NCBI RefSeq assembly: GCF_009377205.1
Contig: NZ_VJZE01000049.1
Coordinates: forward strand, 1 to 33,687
Origin: Streptomyces phyllanthi
Lineage (GTDB): Bacteria > Actinomycetota > Actinomycetes > Streptomycetales > Streptomycetaceae
Reading direction: 5' to 3'
DNA: 33,687 bases
Both the position numbers and the translations under genes were made by a program. The notes beneath the pieces are model-generated. The model saw only the letters and a program-made list of their open reading frames with translations. It did not search any database and was not told where the DNA came from. Of the stretch, positions 1 to 7,616 are shown in pieces (position 1 is the stretch's first letter; each line of letters begins with the position of its first letter).

Positions 1-2
1 CC

Positions 3-275
3 CCCATCCCGTCGGCCCCCGCCGCCAACGCCCTCGCCATCCCCGTGCGCCCCGGCTCCGGCTCGGCCTCCGAGGACTCCCTCCGCCGCCGCGGGTGGGA
101 GCTCGCGCACTGGGCCGTCGCCAACTCGGCGACGCTGCACATAGAGCGGGTCTCGTACGCGGGCCGGGAGTGGGTCGCCGGCGGCAGGGCGGGCGCGTGG
201 CGCAAGCCGGCGGACGGAGGCGCGGACGCCGGTAGCGCCTCCCTCGCCGAGGTTCGAATCGTCACTGGACAGTAG
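3..275 (+). CDS. 3' end of a conserved hypothetical (secreted-type) protein, truncated by window edge
   Basis: The frame beginning at base 3 is open to a TAG at 273-275 and continues upstream out of the window, so only about 90 C-terminal residues are visible. They include the stretch WELAHWAVANSATLHIERVS and then YAGREW, which resembles the C-terminal domain of a family of exported actinobacterial proteins often labelled hypothetical or heavy metal transporter (VldE / ARB-07466-like domain, recalled from memory). No catalytic motif can be assigned. The N-terminus, signal peptide and any coiled coil would lie outside the window. A GTG at 45 could start a short ORF, but the protein-like sequence extends upstream of it. 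Confidence 0.6.
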   Translation, partial: PIPSAPAANALAIPVRPGSGSASEDSLRRRGWELAHWAVANSATLHIERVSYAGREWVAGGRAGAWRKPADGGADAGSASLAEVRIVTGQ

Positions 276-427
276 GCGCGCCGTTCACCCGCCGGGGGTA
301 CGTCCCTCGCTTCCCGCCGGCGATGCGATCAGGCCCTCGCCCTCCCCCCGCGTCGCTCCGGAAACCCGCGACACCCCTTGAGAACAAGGGCCGTGAGGAT
401 TCCCGGGGCCTGGTGACGGGATTCTCT

Positions 428-466
428 TTGCCCGTTTTCATCCGCATCCGATAATGCGACGCATTA
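428..466 (+). promoter_or_regulatory. Candidate promoter with a palindrome over the -10 region
   Basis: TTGCCC (428-433), a 16-bp spacer and GATAAT (450-455) resemble a vegetative promoter. A perfect 7+1+7 palindrome, TAATGCG-A-CGCATTA (452-466), overlaps the -10 box and the expected start point, as a repressor operator would. The rest of the 362-bp gap (276-637) has no gene that I can support. It includes a GGCCGGCC-based hairpin near 574-601 in what would be a leader of about 170 nt before the small secreted protein gene at 638. Confidence 0.45.
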
Positions 467-637
467 CCAACTCTTTACGACGGGGCACCGCAACCTTCGC
501 GGGCTTCGAGCGGTAGTCACTGCGTCCGAGCCCGGAACGATCACTGGTCCAAGGATCAAGGATCGGTCGGCGGCCGGCCGCTCATCCCCGGGGCCGGCCG
601 GACACCTCACCGTTCCCCTCCCCGTCAAAGGAGCATC

Positions 638-1006
638 ATGTCCCTCCCCCTGACCCGCCGGATCGCCCGTGCCGCGCTGCTCACCGCAGCGGGAGCGGCC
701 TCCGTGGTCGGTGCGGCCGGCTCCGCGAGCGCGGCGCCCGACCTCCCGGCCACCCCGAACCTGGGCGGACTGGCCGCCCTGGACGGGACGGCCGACGGCG
801 ACAAGGACGCCGTCGAGACGACGCCGACCGTGGACCAGACCGGTGAGAGCATCTCCCGGAAGGCCGAGGCGGACGCGACGCGCTCGGCCGAGCGCGCCCT
901 GGGTGACCACGTGAAGGTGAGCGACGGCATGCCCGCCGGCCCCAAGGACCGGAAGAACCTGCTGCCCCAGGGGACGCCCCTGAAGGGCACCCTGCCGCTC
1001 GGCTGA
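638..1006 (+). CDS. Small secreted protein of unknown function
   Basis: This 122-residue protein has a clear Sec signal peptide: basic TRRIARA, a hydrophobic Ala/Val/Gly core, and a likely cleavage after ASA near residues 31-33. The mature part is about 90 residues, polar and acidic in its first half, with no cysteines and no transmembrane helix. It is rich in Pro, Gly, Asp and Leu and ends in PLKGTLPLG. The ATG has a strong AAAGGAG ribosome site 4-5 bases upstream. It is a single-gene unit: a promoter with palindrome lies upstream (428-466) and a strong hairpin terminator downstream (1050-1083). Similar Streptomyces proteins are sometimes annotated as ATP-binding without visible support. I see no nucleotide-binding motif and assign no function. 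Confidence 0.85.
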   Translation: MSLPLTRRIARAALLTAAGAASVVGAAGSASAAPDLPATPNLGGLAALDGTADGDKDAVETTPTVDQTGESISRKAEADATRSAERALGDHVKVSDGMPAGPKDRKNLLPQGTPLKGTLPLG

Positions 1007-1049
1007 CGGTCGCGGTCGTACGCCGTACGTCACGCACGACGTGCGCGAG

Positions 1050-1083
1050 GGGGCCCGGGGAACGCTTTCGTTCCCCGGGCCCC
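1050..1083. terminator. Bidirectional hairpin terminator
   Basis: A perfect 15-bp stem (1050-1064 with 1069-1083) encloses a CTTT tetraloop and is followed on the plus strand by TCCTTT. It lies between the convergent small secreted protein gene and dapC, so it probably serves both. Confidence 0.8.
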
Positions 1084-1120
1084 TCCTTTCGTGCCGTTCG
1101 CGATGCGCGGATTCAGCGGG

Positions 1121-2212
1121 TCAGAGCCGCTCCACCGCCGCCGTCACCCTCTCGTCCGCCGCCGTCAGCGCCACGCGGACGAACCGGTCGCCCGCCGGAC
1201 CGTAGAAGTCGCCCGGCGCGACCAGGATGCCCAGGTCCGCGAGGTGGGCCACCGTGTCCCAGCAGGACTCGTCGCGGGTCGCCCACAGATAGAGACTGGC
1301 CTCGCTGTGCTCGATACGGAAGCCGTGCCTCAGCAGGGCGTCGCGGAGGAGCCCACGGCGGGCCGTGTACCGTTCCCGCTGCTCGCGGACGTGCTCGTCG
1401 TCACCCAAGGCCGCGACCACGGCAGCCTGGGTCGGCGCGGACGTCATCATGCCGCCGTGCTTGCGGATCTCCAGCAGCGGACCGAGGACCGCCGGGTCAC
1501 CGGCGAGGAAGGCCGCGCGGTAGCCCGCCAGGTTCGAGCGCTTGGAGAGGGAGTGGACCGAGACGATCCCGTCGTACGAACCGCCGCACACGTCCGGGTG
1601 GAGCACGGAGACCGGGTCGGCCTCCCAGCCCAGCTCGATGTAGCACTCGTCGGAGAAGACGAGGACGCCGTGGTCGCGGGCCCAGGCGACGATCCGGGTG
1701 AGCTCCTCCTTGCCGAGCACCCTGCCCGTCGGGTTCGACGGCGAGTTCAGCCACAGCAGCTTGAGGCCCGTCGGGTCCAGCTCGGCCGGGTCGTCGTAGG
1801 CCACGTATTCGGCGCGGGCGAGGCGGGCACCGACCTCGTACGTCGGGTAGGCCAGGCGCGGGTACGCGACCCGGTCGCCGGGGCCGAGGCCCAGCTGCGT
1901 CGGCAGCCAGGCGACGAGCTCCTTCGAGCCGACGATCGGGAGGACGTGCCGGTGGGTGATCTCGCGGGCGCCGAGGCGGCGCTCCACCCAGCCCGTGATC
2001 GCGTTCCGCAGCTCGGGGGTGCCCCAGACCGTCGGGTAGCCCGGGGAGTCGGCCGCGGCCACCAGGGCCTTCTGGATCAGCTCGGGGACCGGGTCGACCG
2101 GAGTGCCGACGGAGAGGTCGACGATGCCGCCCGGGTGCGCTGCGGCCGTCGCCTTGTAGGGCTCGAGCCGGTCCCAGGGGAAGGTGGGAAGTCGGTCGGA
2201 GACTGCGGACAC
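1121..2212 (-). CDS. dapC: Succinyldiaminopimelate transaminase-type class I/II aminotransferase (DapC)
   Basis: This 363-residue fold-type I PLP enzyme is predicted to transfer an amino group from glutamate to N-succinyl-2-amino-6-ketopimelate in lysine and diaminopimelate synthesis. Visible landmarks are NSPSNPTG (156-163), the DECY motif (188-191, Asp binding the pyridine nitrogen, Tyr the PLP phenol), SLSKRSNLAGYR with the Schiff-base Lys at 224, and a conserved C-terminal Arg in DRFVRVALT. The start is GTG at 2212. It sits just downstream of a 7Fe ferredoxin gene, an adjacency also known in Mycobacterium tuberculosis (Rv1177-Rv1178). A 17-bp hairpin between the two suggests at least partly separate transcription. 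Related aminotransferases have overlapping substrates, so the exact reaction is inferred from family and context. Confidence 0.88.
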   Translation of the reverse strand: MSAVSDRLPTFPWDRLEPYKATAAAHPGGIVDLSVGTPVDPVPELIQKALVAAADSPGYPTVWGTPELRNAITGWVERRLGAREITHRHVLPIVGSKELVAWLPTQLGLGPGDRVAYPRLAYPTYEVGARLARAEYVAYDDPAELDPTGLKLLWLNSPSNPTGRVLGKEELTRIVAWARDHGVLVFSDECYIELGWEADPVSVLHPDVCGGSYDGIVSVHSLSKRSNLAGYRAAFLAGDPAVLGPLLEIRKHGGMMTSAPTQAAVVAALGDDEHVREQRERYTARRGLLRDALLRHGFRIEHSEASLYLWATRDESCWDTVAHLADLGILVAPGDFYGPAGDRFVRVALTAADERVTAAVERL

Positions 2213-2295
2213 GGATCTGGCTCACTTTCTCGTACGTACGTTCGCCACCGGGTGCGGCGAGGCGCCCACGCCGTTCATCCCGCTCGTACGGCAAA

Positions 2296-2348
2296 CGCCT
2301 CGGTCCCGTACGTCGATCAGGGCGATCGGGCCGTACGGGACCGAGGCG
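2296..2348 (-). terminator. Long hairpin terminator between fdxA and dapC
   Basis: There is a perfect 17-bp stem (2296-2312 with 2332-2348). Its 19-nt loop can form a further 5-bp stem (CGATC with GATCG). On the minus strand the stem is followed by TTTG. It lies 26 bp after the ferredoxin stop and 83 bp before the dapC start, so it should terminate or attenuate fdxA transcription before dapC. Confidence 0.75.
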
Positions 2349-2373
2349 GCGCGGGTGAGGACCGGCCGACCGC

Positions 2374-2700
2374 TCAGTGGCCCTGGTTCATCGGGGGCAG
2401 GCCCGCGACGAAGGGGTGGTCACGCTCGATCAGCCCCAGCTTGCTGGCGCCGCCCGGAGAACCGAGCTCGTCGAAGAACTCGACGTTCGCCTTGTAGTAG
2501 TCCTTCCACTCCTCCGGGGTGTCATCCTCGTAGAAGATCGCCTCAACCGGGCAGACCGGCTCACAGGCACCACAGTCGACGCATTCGTCCGGGTGGATGT
2601 AGAGGGATCGCTGGCCCTCGTAGATGCAGTCGACCGGGCACTCCTCGATGCACGCCTTGTCCTTGACGTCGACACAAGGCTCTGCGATGACGTAGGTCAC
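2374..2700 (-). CDS. fdxA: 7Fe ferredoxin ([3Fe-4S][4Fe-4S])
   Basis: This 108-residue cytosolic electron carrier has the classic seven-iron cysteine pattern. C9, C17 and C50 (with P51) would ligate the [3Fe-4S] cluster. C21 (or C25) lies near the N-terminal group, and C40, C43 and C46 in CVDCGAC ligate the [4Fe-4S] cluster. The long C-terminal extension after residue 55, including EEWKDYYKAN and ending NQGH, is typical of actinobacterial FdxA/FdxC. Such ferredoxins feed electrons to cytochromes P450 and other redox enzymes. The GTG start is preceded by a strong GAGGAGGAA ribosome site. No P450 or reductase gene is nearby, so the partner is unknown. Confidence 0.93.
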   Translation of the reverse strand: MTYVIAEPCVDVKDKACIEECPVDCIYEGQRSLYIHPDECVDCGACEPVCPVEAIFYEDDTPEEWKDYYKANVEFFDELGSPGGASKLGLIERDHPFVAGLPPMNQGH

Positions 2701-2840
2701 GCTGTCGTTCCTCCTCGATAGGGCGCTGGCGGGCCTCCTCAGGCTCCGCCGCCTGGCGCGCGGGAGCGCGGCGTCGTCGATGCCCGCACCTAGTATCTCC
2801 GTTCCTGGGCATGATCCGAACAGGAGGGGTGGACCGACCT

Positions 2841-3887
2841 GTGGAATTCTCTGTCGGCGGGCGGCTCGAGGTCCGCGTCACCACGGCTGACGTGGGCAAA
2901 CGTGTCTCGGTCCGGCGAATCGAGAAGGACGCCCCCAAGGGTGAGAAGTTCACCGACACGGTCGGTGTTCTCACATCATGGGACGCCGGTGTGCTGGTGG
3001 TCACACGGCGCGACGGTGAGCGGGTCCGGATACCGGAGTCGTCGCTGGTCGCGGGCAAGGTGGTGCCGCCCGCTCCGGTCCGGCGGCGGGGCCCGTCGGC
3101 CTCGTACGAGGAACTGGCGCGGGTGGCGTCGCGGGCCTGGCAGCCGGTGGAGCGGGAGCGGCTCGGCGACTGGGAGCTGCGGGCCGCGTCCGGCTACACG
3201 CGCCGTGCCAACTCGGTGCTGCCGGTCGGTGAGCCGGGGCTGCCGCTGGACGAGGCGCTGACGTCCGTACGGGCCTGGTACGCCGCGCGTGGGCTCCCCG
3301 CGTACGTGCAGGTCTCCACCGGCGCCGAGGGCACGCAGGAGCCCCTCTGCGAGGAACTGGAGCGGCGCGGCTGGACGCGGGAGGTGACGGCCGAGCTCTG
3401 GGTCGGCTCACTGGCGCCCGTCGCGGACCGGGAGCTGCCCGGTGGGGTCGTGCTCTCGCGGACGGCGGACGAGGCGTGGCTGAGCCGCTATCAGCGCAAG
3501 GGCGTGAGCGAGGTCGCGCTGGAGGTGCTGGGGAGCGGGCCCTCAGTGTGGTTCGCGTCGGCGCCGGGCCCCGTGGGCGAGCCTCCGGCGGCGATCGGGC
3601 GCTGTGTGGTGGACGGCCGCTGGGCGGGTTTCGCCGCGGTGGAGGTCGACCCCGCCCGCCGCCGCCAGGGTCTGGCAACGGCCGTCATGACCGCGCTCGC
3701 CCGCCAGGCCATGGACGAGGGGGCCTCGGCCGGCTGGCTCCAGGTGGAGGAGGACAACGCGGGGGCGCGGGCTCTGTACGCGGCGATGGGCTTCGGGGCG
3801 CACCACGCGTACCACCACTATCGCGAGCCGGAGGATCCCGGTTCCGTGGCCGGCGGCTCCTCCGTCGAGTCGTACCGATCACTGTGA
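2841..3887 (+). CDS. GNAT N-acetyltransferase with N-terminal SH3-like domain (Rv0428c-like)
   Basis: The protein has about 348 residues from GTG 2841. An ATG at 2811 in the same frame would add 10 residues. I prefer 2841 because AGGAGG lies at 2822-2827, between the two starts. Residues 1-75 form a small beta-rich module (GGRLEVRVTTADVGKRVSVR to RIPESSLVAGKVV) like the SH3-like domain of Mycobacterium Rv0428c-type acetyltransferases. The C-terminal half carries the GNAT fold, with the acetyl-CoA loop RRRQGLATAVMTAL and the motif B region ARALYAAMGF. The acceptor substrate is unknown. Its stop overlaps the start of the following SirB1-type gene (GTGA), so the two are translationally coupled. 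The acidic linker and tail (EPEDPGSVAGG) look disordered. Confidence 0.85.
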   Translation: MEFSVGGRLEVRVTTADVGKRVSVRRIEKDAPKGEKFTDTVGVLTSWDAGVLVVTRRDGERVRIPESSLVAGKVVPPAPVRRRGPSASYEELARVASRAWQPVERERLGDWELRAASGYTRRANSVLPVGEPGLPLDEALTSVRAWYAARGLPAYVQVSTGAEGTQEPLCEELERRGWTREVTAELWVGSLAPVADRELPGGVVLSRTADEAWLSRYQRKGVSEVALEVLGSGPSVWFASAPGPVGEPPAAIGRCVVDGRWAGFAAVEVDPARRRQGLATAVMTALARQAMDEGASAGWLQVEEDNAGARALYAAMGFGAHHAYHHYREPEDPGSVAGGSSVESYRSL

Positions 3888-4816
3888 CCGGGCACGAAAG
3901 TGGTGTGCGTGCTCCACAGCCACCGGAGCCGGAGCGGGCCGCCGAGGTGCGGCGACGGTTCGGGGAGGAGGCGCGGTCCGGTCGGCCGGACCTGGTGACG
4001 CTGTGCCTGCTGGTGGGGGCGGCCGGGGACGGGGCACTGGACGACGCGGGGATGGACGCGGCCCAGATCGAGCTGGACCGGCTGGCGGGGCAGGTGCCGT
4101 TCCGCCCCGGCGGCCCGCGCGCCTGGGCGCTCGCGTTGTCGGAGCTTCTCGGTGGGCGGTACGGGTTCCACGGCTCGCCCGGCGACTACCAGCGGCTGGA
4201 GTCCTCCCTGCTGCACGAGGTGCTGCGGCGGCGGCGCGGGCTGCCCATCCTGCTCTCGGTGGTGTGGATGGAGATCGCGCGCCGGGCGGGGGCGCCCGTG
4301 TACGGGGTCGCGTTGCCGGGGCACTTCGTGGTGGGCTTCGGTTCCCAGGAGTTCGGTGCGCAGGAGTTCGGTGCGCAGGAGTTCGGTGCGCAGGGGTCCG
4401 GCCCGCTCGAGGGGCAGGTGCTCGCCGATCCGTTCGACGGAGGGCGTCTCCTGACCGGCGGGGATGCGGAACTGCTGGTCGCGGGGGCCACGGGTGCGGC
4501 GCTCGATCCGTCGATGCTCACGCCTGCCGCGCCGCTGGACGTGGTGCTGCGTGTGCTCAACAACATCCGGGCGTGGGCTGCCGCGCGGCCCGAGCAGTCC
4601 GATGTGTCGCTGTGGGCGGTCGAGTTGAGCCTGCTGCTGCCCTCGCACCCGGCGCGGCTGCGGTACGAGCATGCCCAGCTGCTGGTGCGGCGTGGGGACT
4701 TTCTGCGGGGGGCCGCGGAGCTGGACGCGTATGCCGAGGTCGTGGAGGGGGTTGATCCGTCGGCGGGTGAGCGGGTGCGGGGGCAGGCTCGGGAGGCTCG
4801 GGCGATGCTGAACTGA
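3884..4816 (+). CDS. SirB1 / transglutaminase-core-2 family protein
   Basis: The protein has 310 residues from the GTG that overlaps the upstream stop. The core LESSLLHEVLRRRRGLPILL through VYGVALPGHFVVG matches the SirB1-type transglutaminase-like fold (Transglut_core2). The usual catalytic Cys is not evident, as is common in this family, so enzymatic activity should not be assumed. The C-terminal portion (LNNIRAWAAARPEQSDVSLW onward, with HPARLRYEHAQLLVRRGDF) looks TPR-like. Three exact 15-bp repeats plus a degenerate fourth insert EFGAQ units just after PGHF, at about residues 155-174. Coupling to a GNAT gene suggests a shared but unknown task. Any longer ORF extending upstream of 3884 is only read-through inside the acetyltransferase gene. 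Confidence 0.85.
   Translation: MTGHESGVRAPQPPEPERAAEVRRRFGEEARSGRPDLVTLCLLVGAAGDGALDDAGMDAAQIELDRLAGQVPFRPGGPRAWALALSELLGGRYGFHGSPGDYQRLESSLLHEVLRRRRGLPILLSVVWMEIARRAGAPVYGVALPGHFVVGFGSQEFGAQEFGAQEFGAQGSGPLEGQVLADPFDGGRLLTGGDAELLVAGATGAALDPSMLTPAAPLDVVLRVLNNIRAWAAARPEQSDVSLWAVELSLLLPSHPARLRYEHAQLLVRRGDFLRGAAELDAYAEVVEGVDPSAGERVRGQAREARAMLN
4346..4405 (+). repeat. In-frame 15-bp tandem repeat (EFGAQ units)
   Basis: The unit CAGGAGTTCGGTGCG occurs three times without change (4346-4360, 4361-4375, 4376-4390). A degenerate fourth unit, CAGGGGTCCGGCCCG, follows. It encodes QEFGA repeats inside the SirB1-type protein and can change copy number without shifting the frame. Confidence 0.95.
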
Positions 4817-4857
4817 GGAACGGTGTGCGTCTCGGCTCCGCCGGGGTACGGGGTGGT

Positions 4858-5130
4858 GGCGAGTGCGGGTGTGTTGTGGCTGGGCGCGCCGTTCCCCGCG
4901 CCCCCTTTCGCCTCGGCGCCGCTGAGGTTCGGGTTGGTGGGCGAGTGCGGGTGTGTTGTGGCTGGGCGCGCCGTTCCCCGCGCCCCCTTTCGCCTCGGCG
5001 CCGCTGAGGTTCGGGGTGGTCGGCGCGTGCCGGTTTGTTGTGGCTGAGCGCGCCGTTCCCCGCGCCCCCTTTCGCCTGGGCGCCACTGGGGTTCGGGGTG
5101 GTCGGCGAGTGCCGGTTTGTTGCGGGTAGG
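4858..5130. repeat. Tandem array of an 82-bp repeat (three units and a partial fourth)
   Basis: Units begin at 4858, 4940, 5022 and 5104 with an exact 82-bp period. Each full unit contains TTGTGGCTG(G/A)GCGCGCCG, TTCCCCGCGCCCCCTTTCGC and a GAGGTTCGGG-like tail. Within each unit GGGCGCG can pair with CGCGCCC (7 bp; the third unit has one changed base), followed by CCTTT, so each is terminator-like. The period is not a multiple of three and the array lies between convergent genes (SirB1-type and Pro/Gly-rich protein), so it is non-coding. The core is the reverse complement, with about two mismatches in 32, of a segment at 22260-22291, so it belongs to a dispersed family. Confidence 0.9.
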
Positions 5131-5185
5131 GGTGCTCCCCGTGGGCTTTGCTCGCGTCCTCGCAAGGAGGCGCCTGCACGGCGAA

Positions 5186-5213
5186 GGGGCACCCGGCTCG
5201 AACCGGGTGCCCC
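5186..5213 (-). terminator. Hairpin terminator of the Pro/Gly-rich membrane protein gene
   Basis: An 11-bp perfect stem (5186-5196 with 5203-5213) with a CTCGAA loop lies 39 bp past the stop of the minus-strand gene ending at 5252. It also faces the 82-bp repeat array and may act in both directions. Confidence 0.65.
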
Positions 5214-5251
5214 TCAGCGGCCTCGCCGCTCGGCGACGCGAGCCCGAACCG

Positions 5252-7456
5252 TCAGCTCGGGTTCGTCTCGATCACGCCCGTGCGCTCCGCCTCCGTCTTG
5301 CCGAGGAGGGCCTTGCGCAGGACGCCGATCACGTCCTCCGGCGTCACCGCGGTCTTCTTGCCGTTGCCCCGCGTGATCAGGACGCCGTCGAAGGTGGTGC
5401 CGTACAGCTCCTTCAGCGCCGGCCTGTCGTAGTACTCGACGAGCTTGCCGTCCTGGGCCTTCACGCCGAGGAACTTCCACAGGGAGTTCTCCGGGCTGAA
5501 CTGGATGAACTGCGGGCCCGAGTCCACCTTAACCGTGACTATCCCGGACATCGCGGGCTTCGCGAACTCGCTCATCATCCGGTCGACCTCGGCCTTGGAG
5601 ACCGACGGCTCCTGGGTGGTCGTGGGCAGCTTCACGGGGTCGGTCGTACCGGTCGCGACCTGGGTGCGGTACGCCTCCTCGACGGCCTTCGTGGACTGCG
5701 TGACGGCGATGCCCTTGCCCGTCTTGCCGTACACGGCGACGGCCTTGCCGGACTCGAACTTGATCGTGCCGTCGGTGGCCGAGCCGGAGCCGCCCGCGGC
5801 GCGCTCCAGGGCGGCCCGCAGCTTCTCCCCGTCGACGGGCATGACGGGCTCGACTACCCGCTCCTGCCCGAACAGCGAGCCGATCACCGACACCGGGTTG
5901 TAGTCGCTCTGGGCGGCGGCGCCGACCGTGGCGTCGGCGTCGAGCTGGAGGCCCGCCTGGTCCGGCTTGAGCGACACGGTGTCGCCGTCGACGGACAGCT
6001 TGAGCGCCTTGTCCGTACGGTCCCCGAGGGCCTCGTCGAGCTTCTTGACGGCCTCGTCCCGGGTGCCGCCGCCGATGTCGACGCCGAGCACGGTGGTGCC
6101 CTTGGGCACGTCGGAGTGGTTCATGAGCAGCCCGGCGCCGTACACACCGGCCGCGACGACCACGAGGCCGCCGCCCAGCAGCACCAGCTTGCTGCGGCCC
6201 TTCTTCTTGGCCGGCTTCGACGAGGTGGCCGTCGCCGACTGCGCCGGGTCCGGCAGCTTCGGCGGTGTGTGCGGTCCCGTTGCCCGCTCGGCGGAGGCGC
6301 CCGGCCCGAAGGGCGAGCTCTGCGCACCGGGCGGGACCACTGGGATGCCGCTGGTCAGGGTGTGCCCGGAGACGTTCTCCCGGGGGCCGCCGGGGCCGTC
6401 GTACGTCTGCTGGGTGCCCGGCTCGGGCGCGGGGCGCTGGGGCGTCAGGACAGCGGTGTCGTCGCTGAGCCCGCCGCCTGGGCCGGAGAAGTCACGGCCG
6501 GGACCGCCGAAGGGGCCGGAGGCCGGGCCGCCGCCCGGGCCGCCGCCCGGACCGCCGAAGCCCTGGGCCGGGCCCGTGAGCGACGCCAGCGGGCTGTCGC
6601 CGGTGACCGGGCCGCTGGTCGGACCGCTCGGTCCGGCGGGGCCCCGCCCGCCGCTCCGGCCGTTCGCGCCATGCGTGCCGTTCGAGCCGTCGTCCGAGAA
6701 GTACGGCAGGTCGTCGCGCCGCCCCGGGTCGCCCAGCGGACCGGATGCCAGCGCGGCCGACACGTCGAAGGAGCCGGTTCCGCCGCCGTGGCCGGGCGCC
6801 ACGGGTCCGGCGCCGGTGGCACCGGGGAGCCCCGCGCCGTTCGTGCCGCCCGGACGGGAACCGCCCCCGCCGCCCAGCGGGCCGGCACCGTTCGCGCCGA
6901 GGGGACGAGGGCCGCCGCCGGAACCACCCGCGGCACCCGGGGAACCCGCACCGGGGCCGCCCTGCGTACCCGACGGTCCCGAAGCCCCCGAGGCTCCGGA
7001 ACCGGCCGGGAAACCGGCGCCGTTGGTGGATCCACCGCCCGAACCGCCCTTGGGGGCCCCGGGCTTGCGTGGCGCGAACCAGTCGTTGGCCTTCTCCTCG
7101 GCCGGAGCGGAGGGCTCCGGCGACGGCGGGGCGGTGTCCGTCAGCACGGGCATGGCCACCGTGCCGGTGGTCTCCGACTCGGTGCCCGTCTCGTCCTTCG
7201 CGGCCTCGGCCTCCGCCACCGGCTTGCGGACGACGACCGGCGGGATGGGGCGCGATCCGGGGATGTTGATCCGGACGCGCGTCGTCAGCGTGGTCTCCGT
7301 CTTGGGACCTTCCGATCGCGTGCCCGCTGCCGAACGGGCCGGCTCGGCACCGCTGTCGGAAGCCGTGGGGGTGCCGTACGGCGGCGTCCCCGACGGGTAC
7401 GCGGCTCCACCGTGCCCGTTGGGCCCGGAGGACGAAGTGTCAGTTTCACGACTCAA
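5252..7456 (-). CDS. Pro/Gly-rich membrane-anchored protein with extracytoplasmic PG_binding_4-type region (VanW-associated type)
   Basis: This 734-residue protein has three parts. Residues 1 to about 415 are a low-complexity cytoplasmic region rich in Gly, Pro, Ser and Thr. A basic patch (KPAKKKGRSK) leads into one membrane helix at about 422-444 (LVLLGGGLVVVAAGVYGAGL). The remaining 290 residues or so are predicted outside, with repeated beta/alpha segments such as GVDIGGGTRDEAVKKLDEAL, typical of the peptidoglycan-binding domain found in front of VanW or L,D-transpeptidase domains. No VanW or YkuD catalytic domain follows; the protein ends at GVIETNPS. The start is TTG at 7456 with GGGAGAA upstream. 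A cell-envelope role is inferred only from architecture. Confidence 0.85.
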   Translation of the reverse strand: MSRETDTSSSGPNGHGGAAYPSGTPPYGTPTASDSGAEPARSAAGTRSEGPKTETTLTTRVRINIPGSRPIPPVVVRKPVAEAEAAKDETGTESETTGTVAMPVLTDTAPPSPEPSAPAEEKANDWFAPRKPGAPKGGSGGGSTNGAGFPAGSGASGASGPSGTQGGPGAGSPGAAGGSGGGPRPLGANGAGPLGGGGGSRPGGTNGAGLPGATGAGPVAPGHGGGTGSFDVSAALASGPLGDPGRRDDLPYFSDDGSNGTHGANGRSGGRGPAGPSGPTSGPVTGDSPLASLTGPAQGFGGPGGGPGGGPASGPFGGPGRDFSGPGGGLSDDTAVLTPQRPAPEPGTQQTYDGPGGPRENVSGHTLTSGIPVVPPGAQSSPFGPGASAERATGPHTPPKLPDPAQSATATSSKPAKKKGRSKLVLLGGGLVVVAAGVYGAGLLMNHSDVPKGTTVLGVDIGGGTRDEAVKKLDEALGDRTDKALKLSVDGDTVSLKPDQAGLQLDADATVGAAAQSDYNPVSVIGSLFGQERVVEPVMPVDGEKLRAALERAAGGSGSATDGTIKFESGKAVAVYGKTGKGIAVTQSTKAVEEAYRTQVATGTTDPVKLPTTTQEPSVSKAEVDRMMSEFAKPAMSGIVTVKVDSGPQFIQFSPENSLWKFLGVKAQDGKLVEYYDRPALKELYGTTFDGVLITRGNGKKTAVTPEDVIGVLRKALLGKTEAERTGVIETNPS

Positions 7457-7616
7457 GGCAGGTTCTCCCGATTGGCTTCGCCGCCCGTGACGACCTCAAC
7501 ACAGCGGGCAGCTCGGCGGCGCGCACCACCATACTGGCCACTTCTCGCCCGTATCCCACGACCGCTGGGGAAACCCACACGGGCCCTCCACCGACGCTTT
7601 ATGGCGAAGTGGTACG

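Noticed and set aside
250..262. GGTTCGAATC resembling a tRNA T-loop
   Set aside because: It lies in the C-terminal codons of a gene and has no flanking T-stem or anticodon arm.
1091..2497. Plus-strand open frame opposite dapC and fdxA
   Set aside because: It is an antisense shadow with no recognisable domain; the minus-strand products have intact PLP and Fe-S motifs.
5186..5213. tRNA-like T-arm (GGCTCGAACCGGG)
   Set aside because: No acceptor, D or anticodon arms can be drawn around it; the 11-bp uninterrupted stem is a terminator.
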